Source: Bostrychus sinensis
Lineage: Eukaryota > Chordata > Actinopteri > Gobiiformes > Eleotridae
Assembly (NCBI GenBank): GCA_020698575.1
Contig: CM036242.1
Location: 7,448,624 to 7,512,623, forward strand
DNA: 64,000 bases
Reading direction: 5' to 3'
This document shows, piece after piece, positions 1 through 11,165 of the stretch; within the stretch, counting starts at the first letter, position 1; each line of letters opens with the position of its first letter. The position numbers and the translations under genes were made by a program. Below the pieces are notes generated by a model. It was not told where the DNA came from. It did not search any database and saw nothing but the letters and a program-made list of their open reading frames with translations.

Positions 1-95
1 TAGTTTAGTTCTGTTTTAGACCTGGTTTAGTTCTGTTTTGTCTTTCTTTAGTGTTGCATCCTTCTGTATAGTCTTGAGTTAGTCCTGATTTAGTC
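1..95 (+). repeat. Degenerate TTTAGTCCTG / TTTAGACCTGG repeat
   Basis: Loose tandem words of the type GTTTAGTCCTG and GTTTAGACCTGG. The same words recur near 32220-32480 and 60760-60830, so this is a dispersed degenerate minisatellite or part of an older repeat. No coding potential is seen. Confidence 0.5.
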
Positions 96-103
96 TTTGA
101 AAA

Positions 104-747
104 TGTGATGGGAATTTGGGCTCATTTCAGTGAGCCAGATCATTTGGTTCGGCTCACCCAAAAGAGCCAGCTCTTTTGGCTCCTTAATGGCTCTTCATTT
201 TACCACCTGTATCTTTTATATTTCAGCCAAATTTAGCACAGTTTTGACAAATGAGTTGTATTGTGTGCTTAAACATATAAATACATGGATGGATTTTTTA
301 ACTTTTGCGATGCATTTACCCTGGACGAGTGAGAGTCTTCACAGACATGTCTACTACACATAGCATATAAACACACCTATAATTAAGTATAAAAATAAAA
401 AGGACAGATGTTTACTTTTTAATTTAAACACACACCCCTAACAAAAAGCAGGGCTTTATTCAGTATTAAAAAGTAAAAACAACAGCAACAGCTGACCTCA
501 AACTTTATCATAAATAAACAACCTAATAAAAAGTAAATAAGTATGTAACTGTAATATTTAATTATTTTTATTTTTCAGGGCAGATTGGTGGAGGAAGACC
601 AACTGCCTCAGCTCAGAGGCTGATCTGGTTTATTCTCTCTGTTTTTATCTGCCCTGTTTTTGAAAAGATCCTTTCATTTTAAAAAAACGTCTCGCAGATG
701 GGAGCCGGCTCTCACCGTCCCGGCTCGTTCACAACCAACCATCACTA
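104..747. mobile_element. Non-autonomous hAT element with 8-bp duplication TTTGAAAA
   Basis: The left end reads TGTGATGGGAA and the right end CCATCACTA, so the tips are inverted copies of each other. The element is flanked on both sides by TTTGAAAA (96-103 and 748-755), the 8-bp duplication expected of hAT. Sub-terminal sequence is rich in GAGCC/GGCTC words (GAGCCAGCTC near 170, GAGCCGGCTC near 700), as in Ac-like hAT elements. The inside is AT-rich with no long frame, so this is a deletion derivative. It sits inside an older hAT whose right end is at 857. Confidence 0.75.
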
Positions 748-755
748 TTTGAAAA

Positions 756-857
756 CCATCCATATCAGTATTATAAATAATCATATAACTTTACATACCC
801 CCTGCAATGAGCTCGTGTACCCGTAGGGGCCCCCATACCTCTGGTTGGGAAACACTG
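756..857. mobile_element. hAT right end (left end not found)
   Basis: The segment ends in CTGGTTGGGAAACACTG, whose reverse complement CAGTGTTTCCCAACCAG is a classic hAT terminus, with a GGGGCCCCC-type sub-terminal block. Its left end is not visible and may lie before base 1, because the 104-747 element appears to be inserted into it. Confidence 0.55.
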
Positions 858-1659
858 AGTAGGGGAGCCAGTGGAGCTGCGTGGGTGGTGGAGAGGGTGT
901 GTTGAGAATAGTAGTTGTAGTAATAGAGTTTATTATAGAGTATAGAGTTTATAGAGAGTCTGTTATGTGGTAATTGAGCTTGGGAGCTTAACTAAATACT
1001 GAACAGATGGCAGTCAATGTGAAGAATATAATGTTCACCAAGCCACCGTGCATCAAAATAAAACCATTTTCTGCAGCTAACATTCCACAGATGTTCTATA
1101 AATGTGCTTATATGCATCCACGTTGTATCCATAGTGTTAGCCTGCAGCCACAGCAGCGTGTTAAGTGTGTAATAGTGACAGTCCGTGGGATTGTCTGGGC
1201 AGGCCGCACACTGGCCAAATACCAATTGATTTTTGGAGAGATGAGTGGCCAGAGCGCAGATTGTTATATCATCGTTCATTGTTTCAGAGCCGTCCCGAAT
1301 AATTTGATGCGAGCATGATAAAATTGCTCAATCAGCCTGTGTAATGCAGCCATTATATTGTGTATGACATGAGGCTTCGGCCAGATGAGAATAAACTGGG
1401 AGAGGCAGTAGTCCAACAAAGGAGGGGTATGTGACAAAAGAGGGTTTCCTACTTTAAAGCAGCCACTGTACAGCTGCAAGGTTTTGATAATGTGAAATAC
1501 TGATATGAGAGAAGATTATTTGTTTGGGGCTGTTATGTTGTGGGAAAAAGTGAAGAGAGGAAAGACTTCTGATCCCAGTTTAGTGGAAGAAGGTGTGGCC
1601 TCATCACTGGCCTGTTTAATGATGGGGTGGAGAAGAAGAGTGCACCAGACTGAAAAGAG
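858..1659. other. No gene or repeat recognised; possible conserved noncoding block
   Basis: About 800 bases with no tandem repeat or transposon end I can see. The part from 1000 to 1480 is balanced in composition and looks single-copy. Overlapping open frames of about 100 codons occur on both strands (1007-1318 plus, 992-1279 minus), but neither resembles a known family. I do not call a gene here. Confidence 0.3.
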
Positions 1660-1966
1660 CAGTGATTCCCAACCTGGGAGCTGAGACCCCACTGGGAGTC
1701 ATCAAAGCTTCACCCGGGCCTCTGGAAAAACAGGTCCAAGCTCGGGCTGGATGATAATGCAAGACTGACTGGCCACTGCGTTGCAATGGTCACAGAAAAT
1801 GTTAGATTAATAATTCTTCTGTGGTGTTTTTGTTATGCAGTAAAATTAAAAAAATATAAAAATAAATTTCATTTTTCCTAATTATTAAGGTCAGGGAGGT
1901 GAAGAGCGCCATCCACATATCAACTGATACAATGGGAGTCACTTGGAAAAAAGGTTGTGAACCATG
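1660..1966. mobile_element. Short hAT-like MITE
   Basis: The left end CAGTGATTCCCAACCTGG and the right end GGTTGTGAACCATG (reverse complement CATGGTTCACAACC) are degenerate inverted copies of the CAGTGGTTCCCAACC hAT terminus. The flanks do not give a clean 8-bp duplication, so the boundaries are approximate. Confidence 0.5.
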
Positions 1967-2069
1967 AACAGAGTTCCCCCGGGGCATTAAAAAAAAATTA
2001 AATGGCATTAAATTGATTTAGCTAAAAAAAAAAAAGAAAAAAAAAAGGCCATAACATTTGGCATTGAAA

Positions 2070-2371
2070 AGCATTACATTTGATCCCAACAGGAACGATT
2101 TACAGAGGACCTTAAAACTACAAAATCTTGTCCCTTTGGATCATTTTTTGAAAGACCTGGAGATGCAGTCACTAACCTGCCACTGCTTTTAAATGTGTCT
2201 TTTTATCTCATTGTTTTTAACTCTTATTTCTCTTTTATTGTATTTTGTATGCAGTGTGGGTTGTGTTGTTGATGCCTCTTGGCCAGGACTCCCTTGAAGA
2301 AGAGATCTTTGAATCTCAATGGGACTTTCCTGGTTAAAGAATGGTTAAATAAATAAAATAAATAAAAAAAC
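2070..2371 (+). mobile_element. 3' end of a non-LTR retrotransposon
   Basis: The segment holds GCCAGGACTCCCTTGAAGA, AAGAGAT, a TTTCCTGGTTAAA block and an A-rich tail of AAATAAATAAA type at 2345-2371. This is a widespread teleost LINE 3' end; I cannot name the clade from the tail alone. A very similar tail ends the SINE at 20990-21206, on the opposite strand. Confidence 0.6.
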
Positions 2372-3679
2372 AGGCGTTAAAATTCAAAATAGTTTTGAAG
2401 AAAAATCGCTGGCATTATTTGTTTTATTTGTGAATATAAATATGTATTCATAAATATTTTTGTAGCCTACAGTAGTGTGATAAATGGTGGCATGGTTTGC
2501 TTCCAGTGGGACAAAATTACCTCAACATCAGATGTTTGACTTTCAACATTATTGGTGCTTATGAGCTGTATTTTACAATACTTGCAAATAGAGTCTGACA
2601 GTTTAAGCTGTATGATTGTGGCATTAAAAATATAAAAAAATGGCATTAAACACATTAACTTTGACTTACTGATAGCTGCAGGAATTCTGCTGAAACAAAT
2701 CTGGAGCTTCAGACTCTCTCCTGATTTTTTTAGTAGCTCCTGACTTTTCTTGGAACAATGGAGCTTTTTTATGAGCCAACATAAAACCTGTTATTTTATA
2801 CATCCTTACTAACACTGAAGATCCACTCTCACATGACATTACTTTGATGAAGTATTACCGGGTACTAATAAACCACAGCACACTACAACTTTATTATTCT
2901 TCCTCTGATGGTTCATAAATGATTTTAAACAGACAAAAGTGAAAGTTACACAACACTAATACACAAATGGCAAGGTGTAAGTGGCTCCAACAGCTCTATA
3001 TGTTTCTGTGTGAGCGTGTTTATTTCACACTGCATTTACTTCATTCATCATCAGTGTTTCCTGATACCTGCATCCAACTCTGTCTGAATATAAGAAACTA
3101 CACACAGTATGCTCCAGCAACAACAATCTGAACACACAAATTACTATCATTGTTTTTCATAATGTAAAAACACTTTTGTCTTTAGAGAGTACTCGCTCCC
3201 CAATGGGACAGAAAGCACACGCTCCGCCAGTGGGACATAGAGGACCTGCTCTACAGAGAGTATCTGCTTCCCCAGTGAGACACAGGAACCTATACACACA
3301 ATAATAATATACAGTATTTGTAGTACACAACAGTACTCAATAATGACAGAATACAGTCAAGGAAGCGTCTCTTTGTCAGGTTTAAATAAGCCAGATGGAG
3401 TCAGTGACACACACAGACCATTAAACAACAGGATATAAACTTTACTGCAGTACTTCTGATCTCAGTCCCACAGGAGACACCGAGTACTGCGAAATGTCTG
3501 CTTTATTAAACATCTGTGTGATCTGAGAGCAGGCAGTCCCTCAACAAACAATCACCTTACAGCCTATTCACCACCTGACACAGAAAGTCTGCTCTGATCA
3601 CGTTCTGACGCAGTTACAGCTCAGGACTGAATATTAGCTCCTAGACGTTGGATGTGAGCTGAGGACACGTAAGGTCAGG
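2372..3679. other. AT-rich stretch with no gene seen
   Basis: No transposon ends or coding signal recognised. At 3185-3290 there is a loose three- to four-fold repeat of a CTCCCCAGTGGGACA-like phrase. The rest looks like decayed, unassigned sequence. Confidence 0.4.
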
Positions 3680-3950
3680 TTCTGTGTGGCGTCTGCATGT
3701 TCTCACCGTGTCTGGGTGGGATTTCTCAACCTGAAAACATGCACAGTAGGTTAATCCTCCGGCTGGATACTCCTGCCCAGGACCCCGGCTTCTGCATCAG
3801 GAGAAGGGTCCCAGGGCGCTGCACTGTGGACGCCCACTGCTCCTGACAGGTTTGTCCCGGCGGCACTGAAGGATGGGTGAGAGATACAGAGAACAGTTTC
3901 CCTACGGAGACACTAAAGTCTTCCTTACCTTATCTTACTGCCCTTCACAA
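3680..3950 (+). mobile_element. SINE-like repeat, body region
   Basis: Contains GCATGTTCTCACCGTGTCTG, then GGGTGGGATTTCTC and AAACATGCACAGTAGGTTAA, the body phrase common in fish tRNA-derived SINEs, followed by GATGGGTGAGAGATACAGAG. The related minus-strand copy at 20990-21206 keeps the matching promoter region. The tRNA head is not evident here. Confidence 0.55.
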
Positions 3951-4199
3951 ACTGGGGATCTTCTATTTTCTTCTAAAAAGTAATCATTTGACCCTTTTCT
4001 GACCCCTTGTGGTTGGAGTAATGTCGTCTTTTAAAATAATTCTCAATCAACATGGTTTTCCAAAACTATTAATTTCTGTTTTGGTCCATTACTGAACTTT
4101 TGTGAATATCAAAATCCTAAATTACTTTTTTTTTTTTGTTTTAGTTCTGTTGCTAACATACCAACCAACCACCTAAAACCTTTAATATGCTTTTTTTAG

Positions 4200-4595
4200 T
4201 CTTTTTGAAATCATTATGGACACCTTTTATAACTTAAAATAATGTATATGTATGAAAAATGTCTACTTTTTGGGGAACTGTTACTTTGACTTTGCAAAGA
4301 ACGCTTGGATTAGGTGTCTGTCACCCCCTGCTGGCAATGGTGGGGAATGGACAGAGCATAAAATGGCTATATAGCATGGCTTCTAGCTGGTGATGGTGTA
4401 TGAGCTTTAGAAAGACGCAGGAGCACTTCCTGGTTTCATGCGTCTGCACAGAGCGGTGTCCAGAGACCAGGCTCAGAATACAACATTAAAATACACTTGA
4501 CTGAAACAAAATACTACTCCAGGATGTTTTTGAAGAGGAAACATTTTGGTTAAAAGCTCAAAAAAAGTAGATTTTGAGTGAGGCAGCCCCTTTAA
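4200..4595 (+). mobile_element. TTAA-ended (Kolobok/T2-like) non-autonomous element, family T2-A
   Basis: The right end reads GCAGCCCCTTTAA (TTAA at 4592-4595). The interior phrases AAAATACTACTCCAGG, CACTTCCTGGTTTCA and GCATAAAATGGCT recur in reverse at 48650-49022 and in part at 5930-6060, 15760-15888 and 31738-33500. TTAA flanks plus an AAAGG tip match the T2/Kolobok type known from frog and fish. The left boundary is approximate. Confidence 0.6.
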
Positions 4596-5346
4596 TGATT
4601 TTAACAGTGAAAAGTGCCACTGTATTTCACAAACAGGTTGCCTTTCTCCAAATAAGTAATTTACAGTTGTTGAAATCAACACAGTATCACCAAATAAGAT
4701 TATGGCAATATAGAAAGTATGTCCAGTTAATACACTGAAAAAAAATTACTGAGTTAAAAAAAAGTTAAACGTGCTTTGCAGATCTTTTGCAGATCTCTTT
4801 TAACCCATTTAATCTTCAAATTTGTCTCAAACATAATAATGTCAAATGTATATATTATCAGTGCTCTAATCAATAGTTATTTTTAAGATGTTTTATAAGT
4901 TTTATGGATAACATCTTGTTAATTTTGATTATTAACACTTAAGGTATTTAGTCATATATCTATATCATATTTCATACCAGTCATGTATTGACCTCCATAA
5001 ATGACAATTTAGCTTCACATGTTCAGATTATAAATAATATTTTTATTTTCAGTTTGTAATATCACAAAATAAGTCCTGGACTCATTCTGTGACTGTGAGG
5101 ATTTAGGGACAAATGTTAATATGCCTGGGCAGTGGTTATTGTACTGTGTTGTAAAACACCACCCACCTTGATTTTTCATTTTATTATTACATTATTATTA
5201 TAACAATTTTATTTTGAAATGTGCTATGCATGAAAGAAGGGATGTGCTAAAGGTAGTTTAATTGTTGGATCATAGTGAGATTTTAGTCAGGAGAGATGCG
5301 GGGGAGCCACGCAGGCAGGGAAGGGCAGCTAGGGGCCTGGGAGGTC
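4596..5346. other. AT-rich stretch with no gene seen
   Basis: Low-complexity AT-rich sequence (for example ATTATTATTATAACAATTTTA near 5190). No transposon end or exon recognised. Confidence 0.4.
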
Positions 5347-5568
5347 CTAATGTGGAGGTGTGCCCAGACATGAATGGCGTGGTCATAGCTGTGTCTCTGG
5401 TGTTACAGGTGAGCAACAATTAATTGTAAATTCCCTTATTATTCCCTTATTATTCCCTTATATAATTATTTATTTTTTGGTACCTTTGAGACGTCCTATT
5501 GTAAAACTAATGTGGAAGTGTGCCCAGACATGAATGGCATGGTCATAGCTGTGTCTCTTGTGTTACAG
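5347..5568 (+). repeat. 62-bp direct repeat, two copies 160 bp apart
   Basis: Copies at 5347-5408 and 5507-5568 both run from CTAATGTGGA to TGTTACAG and differ at only a few bases. Between them TTCCCTTATTA is repeated three times near 5430-5460. Probably a local duplication inside an unassigned repeat. Confidence 0.7.
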
Positions 5569-5929
5569 AAATAAAAAGAAAGAAATATATACTCTCTCAA
5601 GTTTCTTTATCCGACCATAAGTGCTACACATAAATATGCAGACATACATAATTAAGTTATTATTATATTATTAACTACACAGTATTTCCATGTCATACTG
5701 TTCATCTCCATGAAAATATCAAATAGGCCTTACTTGATTTTTGAGATCAATATTTACTTACTCTTTTTGCATAGTAAATACTATGTGATATATTTGTGTA
5801 AAACTTACATAATAGACACAGCAGGGTTTTACTCCAGTTGTGGTGCTAACATTTAAAAAGAAACGCTGTCTGCAATATGTTATGAGGATTTTATGTAAGT
5901 AAATCTTAATAGTTACTTTTTTCAGTGCA

Positions 5930-6060
5930 CAGGATTATTCAAACATGCATGAACGAAACAAGATACAACTCCAGGTATGATTTTGAGGAGGACACAACAT
6001 TATAACATGGTTTAAAGCTCCAAAAAGTCAACTCAGCAAAATGGAGAACTTTCAAATCTC
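5930..6060 (+). mobile_element. Fragment of the T2-A TTAA-ended family
   Basis: Shares AAACATGCATGAACGAAACA, then CAACTCCAGG and CATTATAACATGG, with the copies at 15760-15888 and 31820-33500. The terminal CCTTTAA is lost (AACTTTCAAA instead), so this is an eroded end. Confidence 0.5.
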
Positions 6061-6828
6061 AGTTTGTCTGGCTCTACCTAATTTAAGCAACAGCCAAACT
6101 AAACTTCAGACCAGTGGGCCAGTAGTCCCGCCCTCGTAGCCACAACCAGGTGTGCACATGTCCGTCCAGTCACTAATTAGCAAAAAAAGGATCTACTTTC
6201 CCGACAGCTTGTGAATACACATAGTTGCTCGACAGCACAACAGTGAGCTGGGCCGGGGCTGTCACGTCTGCTGACACTAATGAGTTTGTCTGAGAGAGAG
6301 GATCCAGCGCTGTCTCCCTGATATCCTCACACTCCACTAACACCCTCGCATGTACCTCAGCCAAACCTCTGGTGCAGCTCTCCGTCCCCAAACCACATTC
6401 TTCACCGACACAGATTTCTTTGTCAGAGTGGAGTGATTTGGCAAAGTCAGGTGGACAAATGGTGAGCGCGGCGCAATGCAAACAGAATGAAAATGAACCA
6501 GGAGAGCGGGGATGGAGAGGTATTATCATATTCACTGAGTCGATGTAACTGTTTCAAGTCAATATTCTGCATGATGCAAATGTGATTTACAAGCTGTGGG
6601 ACAGGAGAGCGGTGAGGACCAGGGATATGACAAAAAAAAACAAGACCGACCTGGAGGGAGCAGAACTGGAGATGTTTCTGTTTTGTTTGTGTCAAGGATA
6701 GGATTAAGAATAGGAACAAAAAGAAGCCACATAGAGATGTTTTGGACACTTACAGAGGAGCCATAATGAATTTGTGTGTAGAAAGATGCTGAGGTTAGAG
6801 CTGCTGTATGGATGTAGTGAAAGAGGAC
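6061..6828. other. No recognised gene; unassigned minus-strand frame
   Basis: A minus-strand frame of 120 codons (6535-6173) is acid-rich in its second half (for example residues LVECEDIRET) and not built of simple repeats, but I do not recognise it and see no convincing exon signals. Overlapping frames on the same strand continue to 6898. Listed only so the stretch can be revisited. Confidence 0.2.
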
Positions 6829-6968
6829 TAGAGCCGTCACAATAAGCTAGGCAAGGTAGGCTATTGCTTAGGGCCCAGAGCTGAATGGGGGCCCCCAAGG
6901 ACGATCATTGACCTGTACAATAGTGAACAAACTGTTTCAGCGACAGAAAGCAAAGATGCTGCCTTGTA

Positions 6969-7690
6969 CTGTATTTTCTGGACTATAAGTCGCACTTTTT
7001 TCCATAGTCTGGCTAGGGGTGTGACGTATACTCAGGTGCAACTTATATATTAAAATATTTCAGGTGTTGGATAGAGGGCGCTCTAGGCTTGTGTACCAGC
7101 ATCTGCTGCACCTGTACCACTGACAATTTAAAATGTAAACATTACCACTAACAACTTAGGCTATAAAGACAACTGAGAAAGAGCGGAATAATTGGAAATG
7201 GAATCTGATGCTGAGTCTGACGACAGCCACGCAGAGGAGGAAGCGGCGCTTCGTCTACCTCCGGAGTTGGCGGAGTTGTTCAGAAGCGACACCGAGGATG
7301 AAGAGTTTAAAGGATTTAGTGATTAGGAGTGAGATGGTGAGTTTGGTGAACTTGTTATATTATGTTCTTTATGCTATAGTTATGTGAATAACTGTTAATA
7401 TATTACGTTAACATACGAGACACCTATTCAGTTCGTTGTTTATGCTTCATGTAGCTGAATAACCATCAATGTGTTACGTTAGCATAGCCACACACCTATT
7501 CAGCTGTTGTTCTCTATTCTATTATTACTATAACTTGTCCTTTCAAGATGAAATATCTGTTCTCGGTGTCGGATTTTGAAAAATAAATTTCTCCTCAAAA
7601 ATACGACTTATATAAGTTTTTTCCTTCATTATGCATTTTTTGGCTAGTGCCACTTATACTCCGGAGCAACTTATAGTCCGGAAAATACGG
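6969..7690 (+). mobile_element. Pogo-like TA-flanked MITE, copy 1
   Basis: Inverted tips read CTGTATTTTCTGG and CCGGAAAATACGG, flanked by TA (6967-6968 and 7691-7692), the Tc1/mariner/pogo signature. Sub-terminal phrases ACTATAAGTCGCAC and CAACTTATAGTCC are also inverted copies. The element keeps a 42-codon reading frame near its centre, described separately. Copies 2 (29229-29973) and 5 (55418-55937) are the same family; copies 3 and 4 are a sister family. Confidence 0.75.
7198..7326 (+). pseudogene. Remnant C-terminal tail of a pogo-like transposase (42 codons)
   Basis: An ATG-to-TAG frame of 42 residues: an acidic start (SDAESDDSH), then LPPELAELF and a tail SDTEDEEFKGF. The copy at 57587-57646, in a sister element family, keeps the same LF-x-SDTEDEEF-x-GF tail, and copy 2 at 29457-29584 has it with a one-base deletion. 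A shared tail in separate families is best explained as the end of the parental transposase gene left after internal deletion. Assignment to pogo is inference from the TA flanks and acidic tail; the catalytic domain is absent. Confidence 0.5.
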
Positions 7691-8372
7691 TAATTCTCCT
7701 AAAAGGGCCATATCTGGAGAAAAGTTAAACCATAAATTGCAGCCAGCCTAAAATATTGTTTACCATTAAAAATGCAGCAGAAAACAGGAAATCATATGTG
7801 TTTTGTTCAAATTTTTCTGGGGGAGGAGTCCTGGACCCTCCTGCCTTACATTGTCCCACTTGGTCACCTGGTTTAAGGTCACGATGGACCACTTTTACTG
7901 TGGCACCAACATGAATTAGCTGTGGCCCGGTAAATTAATCCTCAATAACATAATATTCTGAATACCTGAATATTATTTGTCAGGGCTTTCATTAGACCAA
8001 GCTCCTGCAACAGACAGGCCCCAGTGTGAATCCTGACTTTGAGAGGGTTTGATTTGACCTGCACAGCGCTAACAGGCATGAGTCAGGCAGCTGTACAGGC
8101 AACAGTACATCGTGCAGCACATACTATCAAGAAAAAAATGATACGAGTAAGGTTCAGGTCTAGCAACACCCATGGTCATAATTCAGGATACAAGGCAAAA
8201 GGAGAGCTTATATTAATGCTTAGTAAACTTTTATCAAATGCCTCTTGTTACCATGTTTTTGGTTTGAAATGGAATTTAAAAAAAAAAAAAAAAAAAAATT
8301 AAGCCTATATAGGGCCACAATTGTCCCTCTTGCTTAGGGCCCCTAGTGCCTAGAAACAACTCTGAAGAGGAC

Positions 8373-8923
8373 ATGGAGTTATTGTGTCTGAGAGAAGAAG
8401 ATGCAGGGTTAGATGGAGGCAGAGGAGTATTTTAAATGACATGTTGTAAATTACAAATGTTGTTAGTATGGGCCCCAAGTAAAAACAAGCTGATAGGGCC
8501 GAATGAATTTCAAAAAAATATCTAATTGACAGATGCTGTGGTTGCGATGAGATTTGTGTTATTTTCTAATATTAATGTTCAGGTCACAGTTTACAGTTTA
8601 AGCATGAGATGGAGCATTGACACTTGAGAGAAGACTGAAATATTCACTGCTGAATAAAAGGAATCACATGCCTTTCAGATTATGTCTAAACTACAGTTGT
8701 AGCAAGATTTATTCATGTTAAGGTTCTCGGGATATTTTGTTCTCTGCAGAGGACATTATAGCACTGAAATTATTGCAGCATTTGTGATTTGCTAATTGTG
8801 ACGGTTCAAATTTCAATTAAATTTCAATTAATTAGATTAATTAATAATTAATTAATTAGATGATAATTTCAGCTTGTGAGGACCCAATAAACAAGTTCAC
8901 AGTCTTTACTCACAAGTTTACAT
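8373..8923. other. No gene seen
   Basis: AT-rich sequence with a short ATTAATTAATTAG cluster near 8820-8865. Nothing else recognised. Confidence 0.4.
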
Positions 8924-9150
8924 CATCCATCTTCTACCTCTTATCTGAGGCTAGGTCCCAGAGACAGTGACTCTCAGACTTCCCTCACCTCAGACACTTC
9001 CCCCAAGACCTAGGTGTTCCTAGGTCAGCAAAGAGACACAAGGCACTTTTCCACTGGGCAGAACGGTACAGAACGAGTCATTACGGGACGCCTTAGAGCG
9101 AGTAGCCCCAAAACCTGCTCATGTTTCCATGACTCTGGGTCCAAGAGACC
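8924..9150 (-). mobile_element. Fragments of two dispersed teleost repeats
   Basis: 8924-9035 carries CATCCATCTTCTACCTCTTA, CAGACTTCCCTC and AGACACTTCC, a phrase set typical of a common teleost non-LTR repeat read in reverse. 9045-9150 begins AAGGCACTTTTCCACTGGG, like the end of a common fish DNA element. Neither can be bounded. Confidence 0.4.
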
Positions 9151-9287
9151 CAGGTCTGTTACATAAACACTGACATCACACAAGAGCAACAAAAGCTGTG
9201 TTAATAAATGAGATAAAAATGTGTTAGAAACTGTTTTTTAAAACATAAACACAGTAGTAATATTTAATAAAAAGGAGCGTAAATCCT

Positions 9288-9830
9288 GTTTGTCTGTGTG
9301 AGGCCGGTGTTTGTCTGTGTGAGGCCGGTGTGTGTCTGTGTGAGGCTGGTGTGTGTCTGTGTGAGACTGATGTGTGTCTGTGTGAGACTGGTGTGTGTCT
9401 GTGTGAGGCTGGTGTGTGTCTGTGTGAGGCTGGTGTGTGTCTGTGTGAGACTGGTGTGTGTCTGTGTGAGGCCGGTGTGTGTCTGTGTGAGGCTGGTGTG
9501 TTTCTGTGTGAGGCTGGTGTGTGTCTGTGTGAGGCTGGTGTGTGTCTGTGTGAGGCTGGTGTGTGTCTGTGTGAGGCTGGTGTGTGTCTGTGTGAGACTG
9601 GTGTGTGTCTGTGTGAGGCCGGTGTGTGTCTGTGTGAGGCTGGTGTGTGTCTGTGTGAGGCTGGTGTGTGTCTGTGTGAGGCTGGTGTGTGTCTGTGTGA
9701 GGCTGGTGTGTGTCTGTGTGAGACTGGTGTGTGTCTGTGTGAGGCCGGTGTGTGTCTGTGTGAGGCTGGTGTGTTTCTGTGTGAGGCTGGTGTGTGTCTG
9801 TGTGAGACTGGTGTGTGTCTGTGTGAGGCT
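9288..9830 (+). repeat. 21-bp minisatellite, about 26 copies
   Basis: Unit GGTGTGTGTCTGTGTGAGGCT with a few recurrent variants (GAGACTGG, GAGGCCGG, GTGTTTCTG). Because 21 is a multiple of three, all three frames on each strand stay open, giving artefact peptides such as repeated LTQTHTS on the minus strand. Variant runs recur in the same order, pointing to block duplication inside the array. It runs into a CT microsatellite at 9830-9866. Confidence 0.9.
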
Positions 9831-9831
9831 G

Positions 9832-9865
<34 letters not shown>

Positions 9866-9866
9866 G
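9830..9866 (+). repeat. (CT)n microsatellite
   Basis: About 18 CT/TC dinucleotides with one interruption, joining the 21-bp minisatellite to the SINE-like repeat downstream. Confidence 0.9.
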
Positions 9867-10090
9867 CCTGTATCTGTGTGTTGTTAGTGTGCTTGTGTTT
9901 TTGGAGGTGGTGGCAGAGACTCGCTGCAGAATGGCTGCCACGATCTGTCAGTCTGCCCCAGGGCAGCTGTGGCTATAGAAGTAGCCCACCACCAGCCAGT
10001 GTGACTGAGGAGTGAATGAATAATGCACCTAATTCTAAAACACTTTGAGAGTCTACAAAAGCGCATTACAATATAAGACCAATTAATTCT
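9867..10090 (+). mobile_element. SINE copy, 3' body (family S1)
   Basis: Contains CTGTCAGTCTGCCCCAGGGC, AGCTGTGGCTA, CCCACCACCA, GTGAATGAATAATG and an AAAACACTTTGAGAG-type ending. The same order is found at 11786-12035, and the tail alone at 19985-20125. The 5' part of the family, with a tRNA-like promoter box, is seen on the minus strand at 16420-16556. The 5' side here is replaced by repeat-expanded sequence. Confidence 0.65.
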
Positions 10091-11165
10091 TTTTAATATG
10101 AAACATTGTTTTGATATTTGGCACACAGTCCCTCACCATTCCCTGTCACATTACCGTCTCTTCCCTGTTCTGTGAGTTTCCCAGAACCTGAACAGCAGAG
10201 CCACATAACTGTCTGAACGCTCATATATACACTGATATATTCTCATAATGAGCGCTACATGGATACGACTGTGTGCGACATGCATCTCCCTGAGGCGCTG
10301 CATGTACACAGCGCCACACAGCGCGCACTCCATCACGAGCCATTCCACCGCATCATAAACATCAAACACATGGCACATGAATAAATATGAAGCAGAAACA
10401 GAGGCGGCTACAGTGTGGCTGTGAGAGACCAGAGTTATTCTGTTAGGTGGCAATTTGAACAAAGAAAGTTAGTCTTTAGTCAGTGCTCAAATTAATCTGT
10501 AAAAATACAATTAAGACAGAAAATGGAGTTGTAGTAAATGATAGAACAAAATGTCTTTTAGGAAACATGATAAATTTTAGTTACACAAAGTGCAGTCATT
10601 AAAATATGATTCAGGTGTTTTGACTTCATATTTGACAGCAGAAGAAATGACCTTTTAAAAATCATCAACATGGAGCTCTGTATAAAATGTATATTATAGA
10701 TTAAATCAAATTGATCTGTCAACATAATGTTTTAAAAATTAATAAAGTGTGTCATTACATGACTTCAAGACATTTATTAGCCGCACCTACTTTCTTTACA
10801 AAAGCAGTAGGTTCTGGAAACTCATAACAACTGAATCGCTTGAACCCGTCCTGTCACAGCAGTTTATCTGCAGCGCGTCTCACAAAAGCAGATGATCTCC
10901 CATCAAAAAGATGAAGACCAAGATGGCGCCAGCAAATACAGAGCTAATTTTATAACTTCTCTGACCTGATTAACAATGTTTTCTTCATCACCTGTTGATA
11001 CTGCTGATGTCTGCGTTGTTGTTTAGTCCTCTGTGGGATTTTTAACAACAGTAAAGTCTCGTCGACATCCAACGTAATGAACTTTTGTTACCGTCCCAGT
11101 TTGGCAAAAATAAAATTGTTTTGCTTACAGGTCAGCGGCTCACTGCTTACGTCCCACCCTTCATT
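10091..11165. other. No gene recognised; part may be conserved noncoding sequence
   Basis: 10150-10460 is repeat-free and compositionally even, with a 103-codon minus-strand frame that I do not recognise. 10790-11160 looks like an older repeat (AAGATGGCGCC near 10920) leading into the 13-bp minisatellite. No exon or transposon end is supported. Confidence 0.3.

Larger units (their letters stand above)
6829..8364. mobile_element. hAT element with 8-bp duplication AAGAGGAC, hosting a pogo-like insertion
   Basis: The left end starts TAGAGCCGTC and the right end finishes AACAACTCTG (reverse complement CAGAGTTGTT). Perfect AAGAGGAC duplications flank it at 6821-6828 and 8365-8372. GCTTAGGGCCC blocks sit just inside both ends. 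A TA-flanked pogo-like element (6969-7690) lies 140 bp from the left end, so the hAT is older. No transposase remains. Confidence 0.8.

Noticed and set aside
6173..6535. 120-codon minus-strand frame as an exon
   Set aside because: Composition is protein-like in part, but no family match, no clear splice sites and overlapping frames on the same strand.
9264..9978. Long open frames of 185-226 codons on both strands (LTQTHTS and CVRLVCV repeats)
   Set aside because: Artefact of a 21-bp minisatellite whose length is a multiple of three; all frames stay open and none has non-repeat coding sequence.
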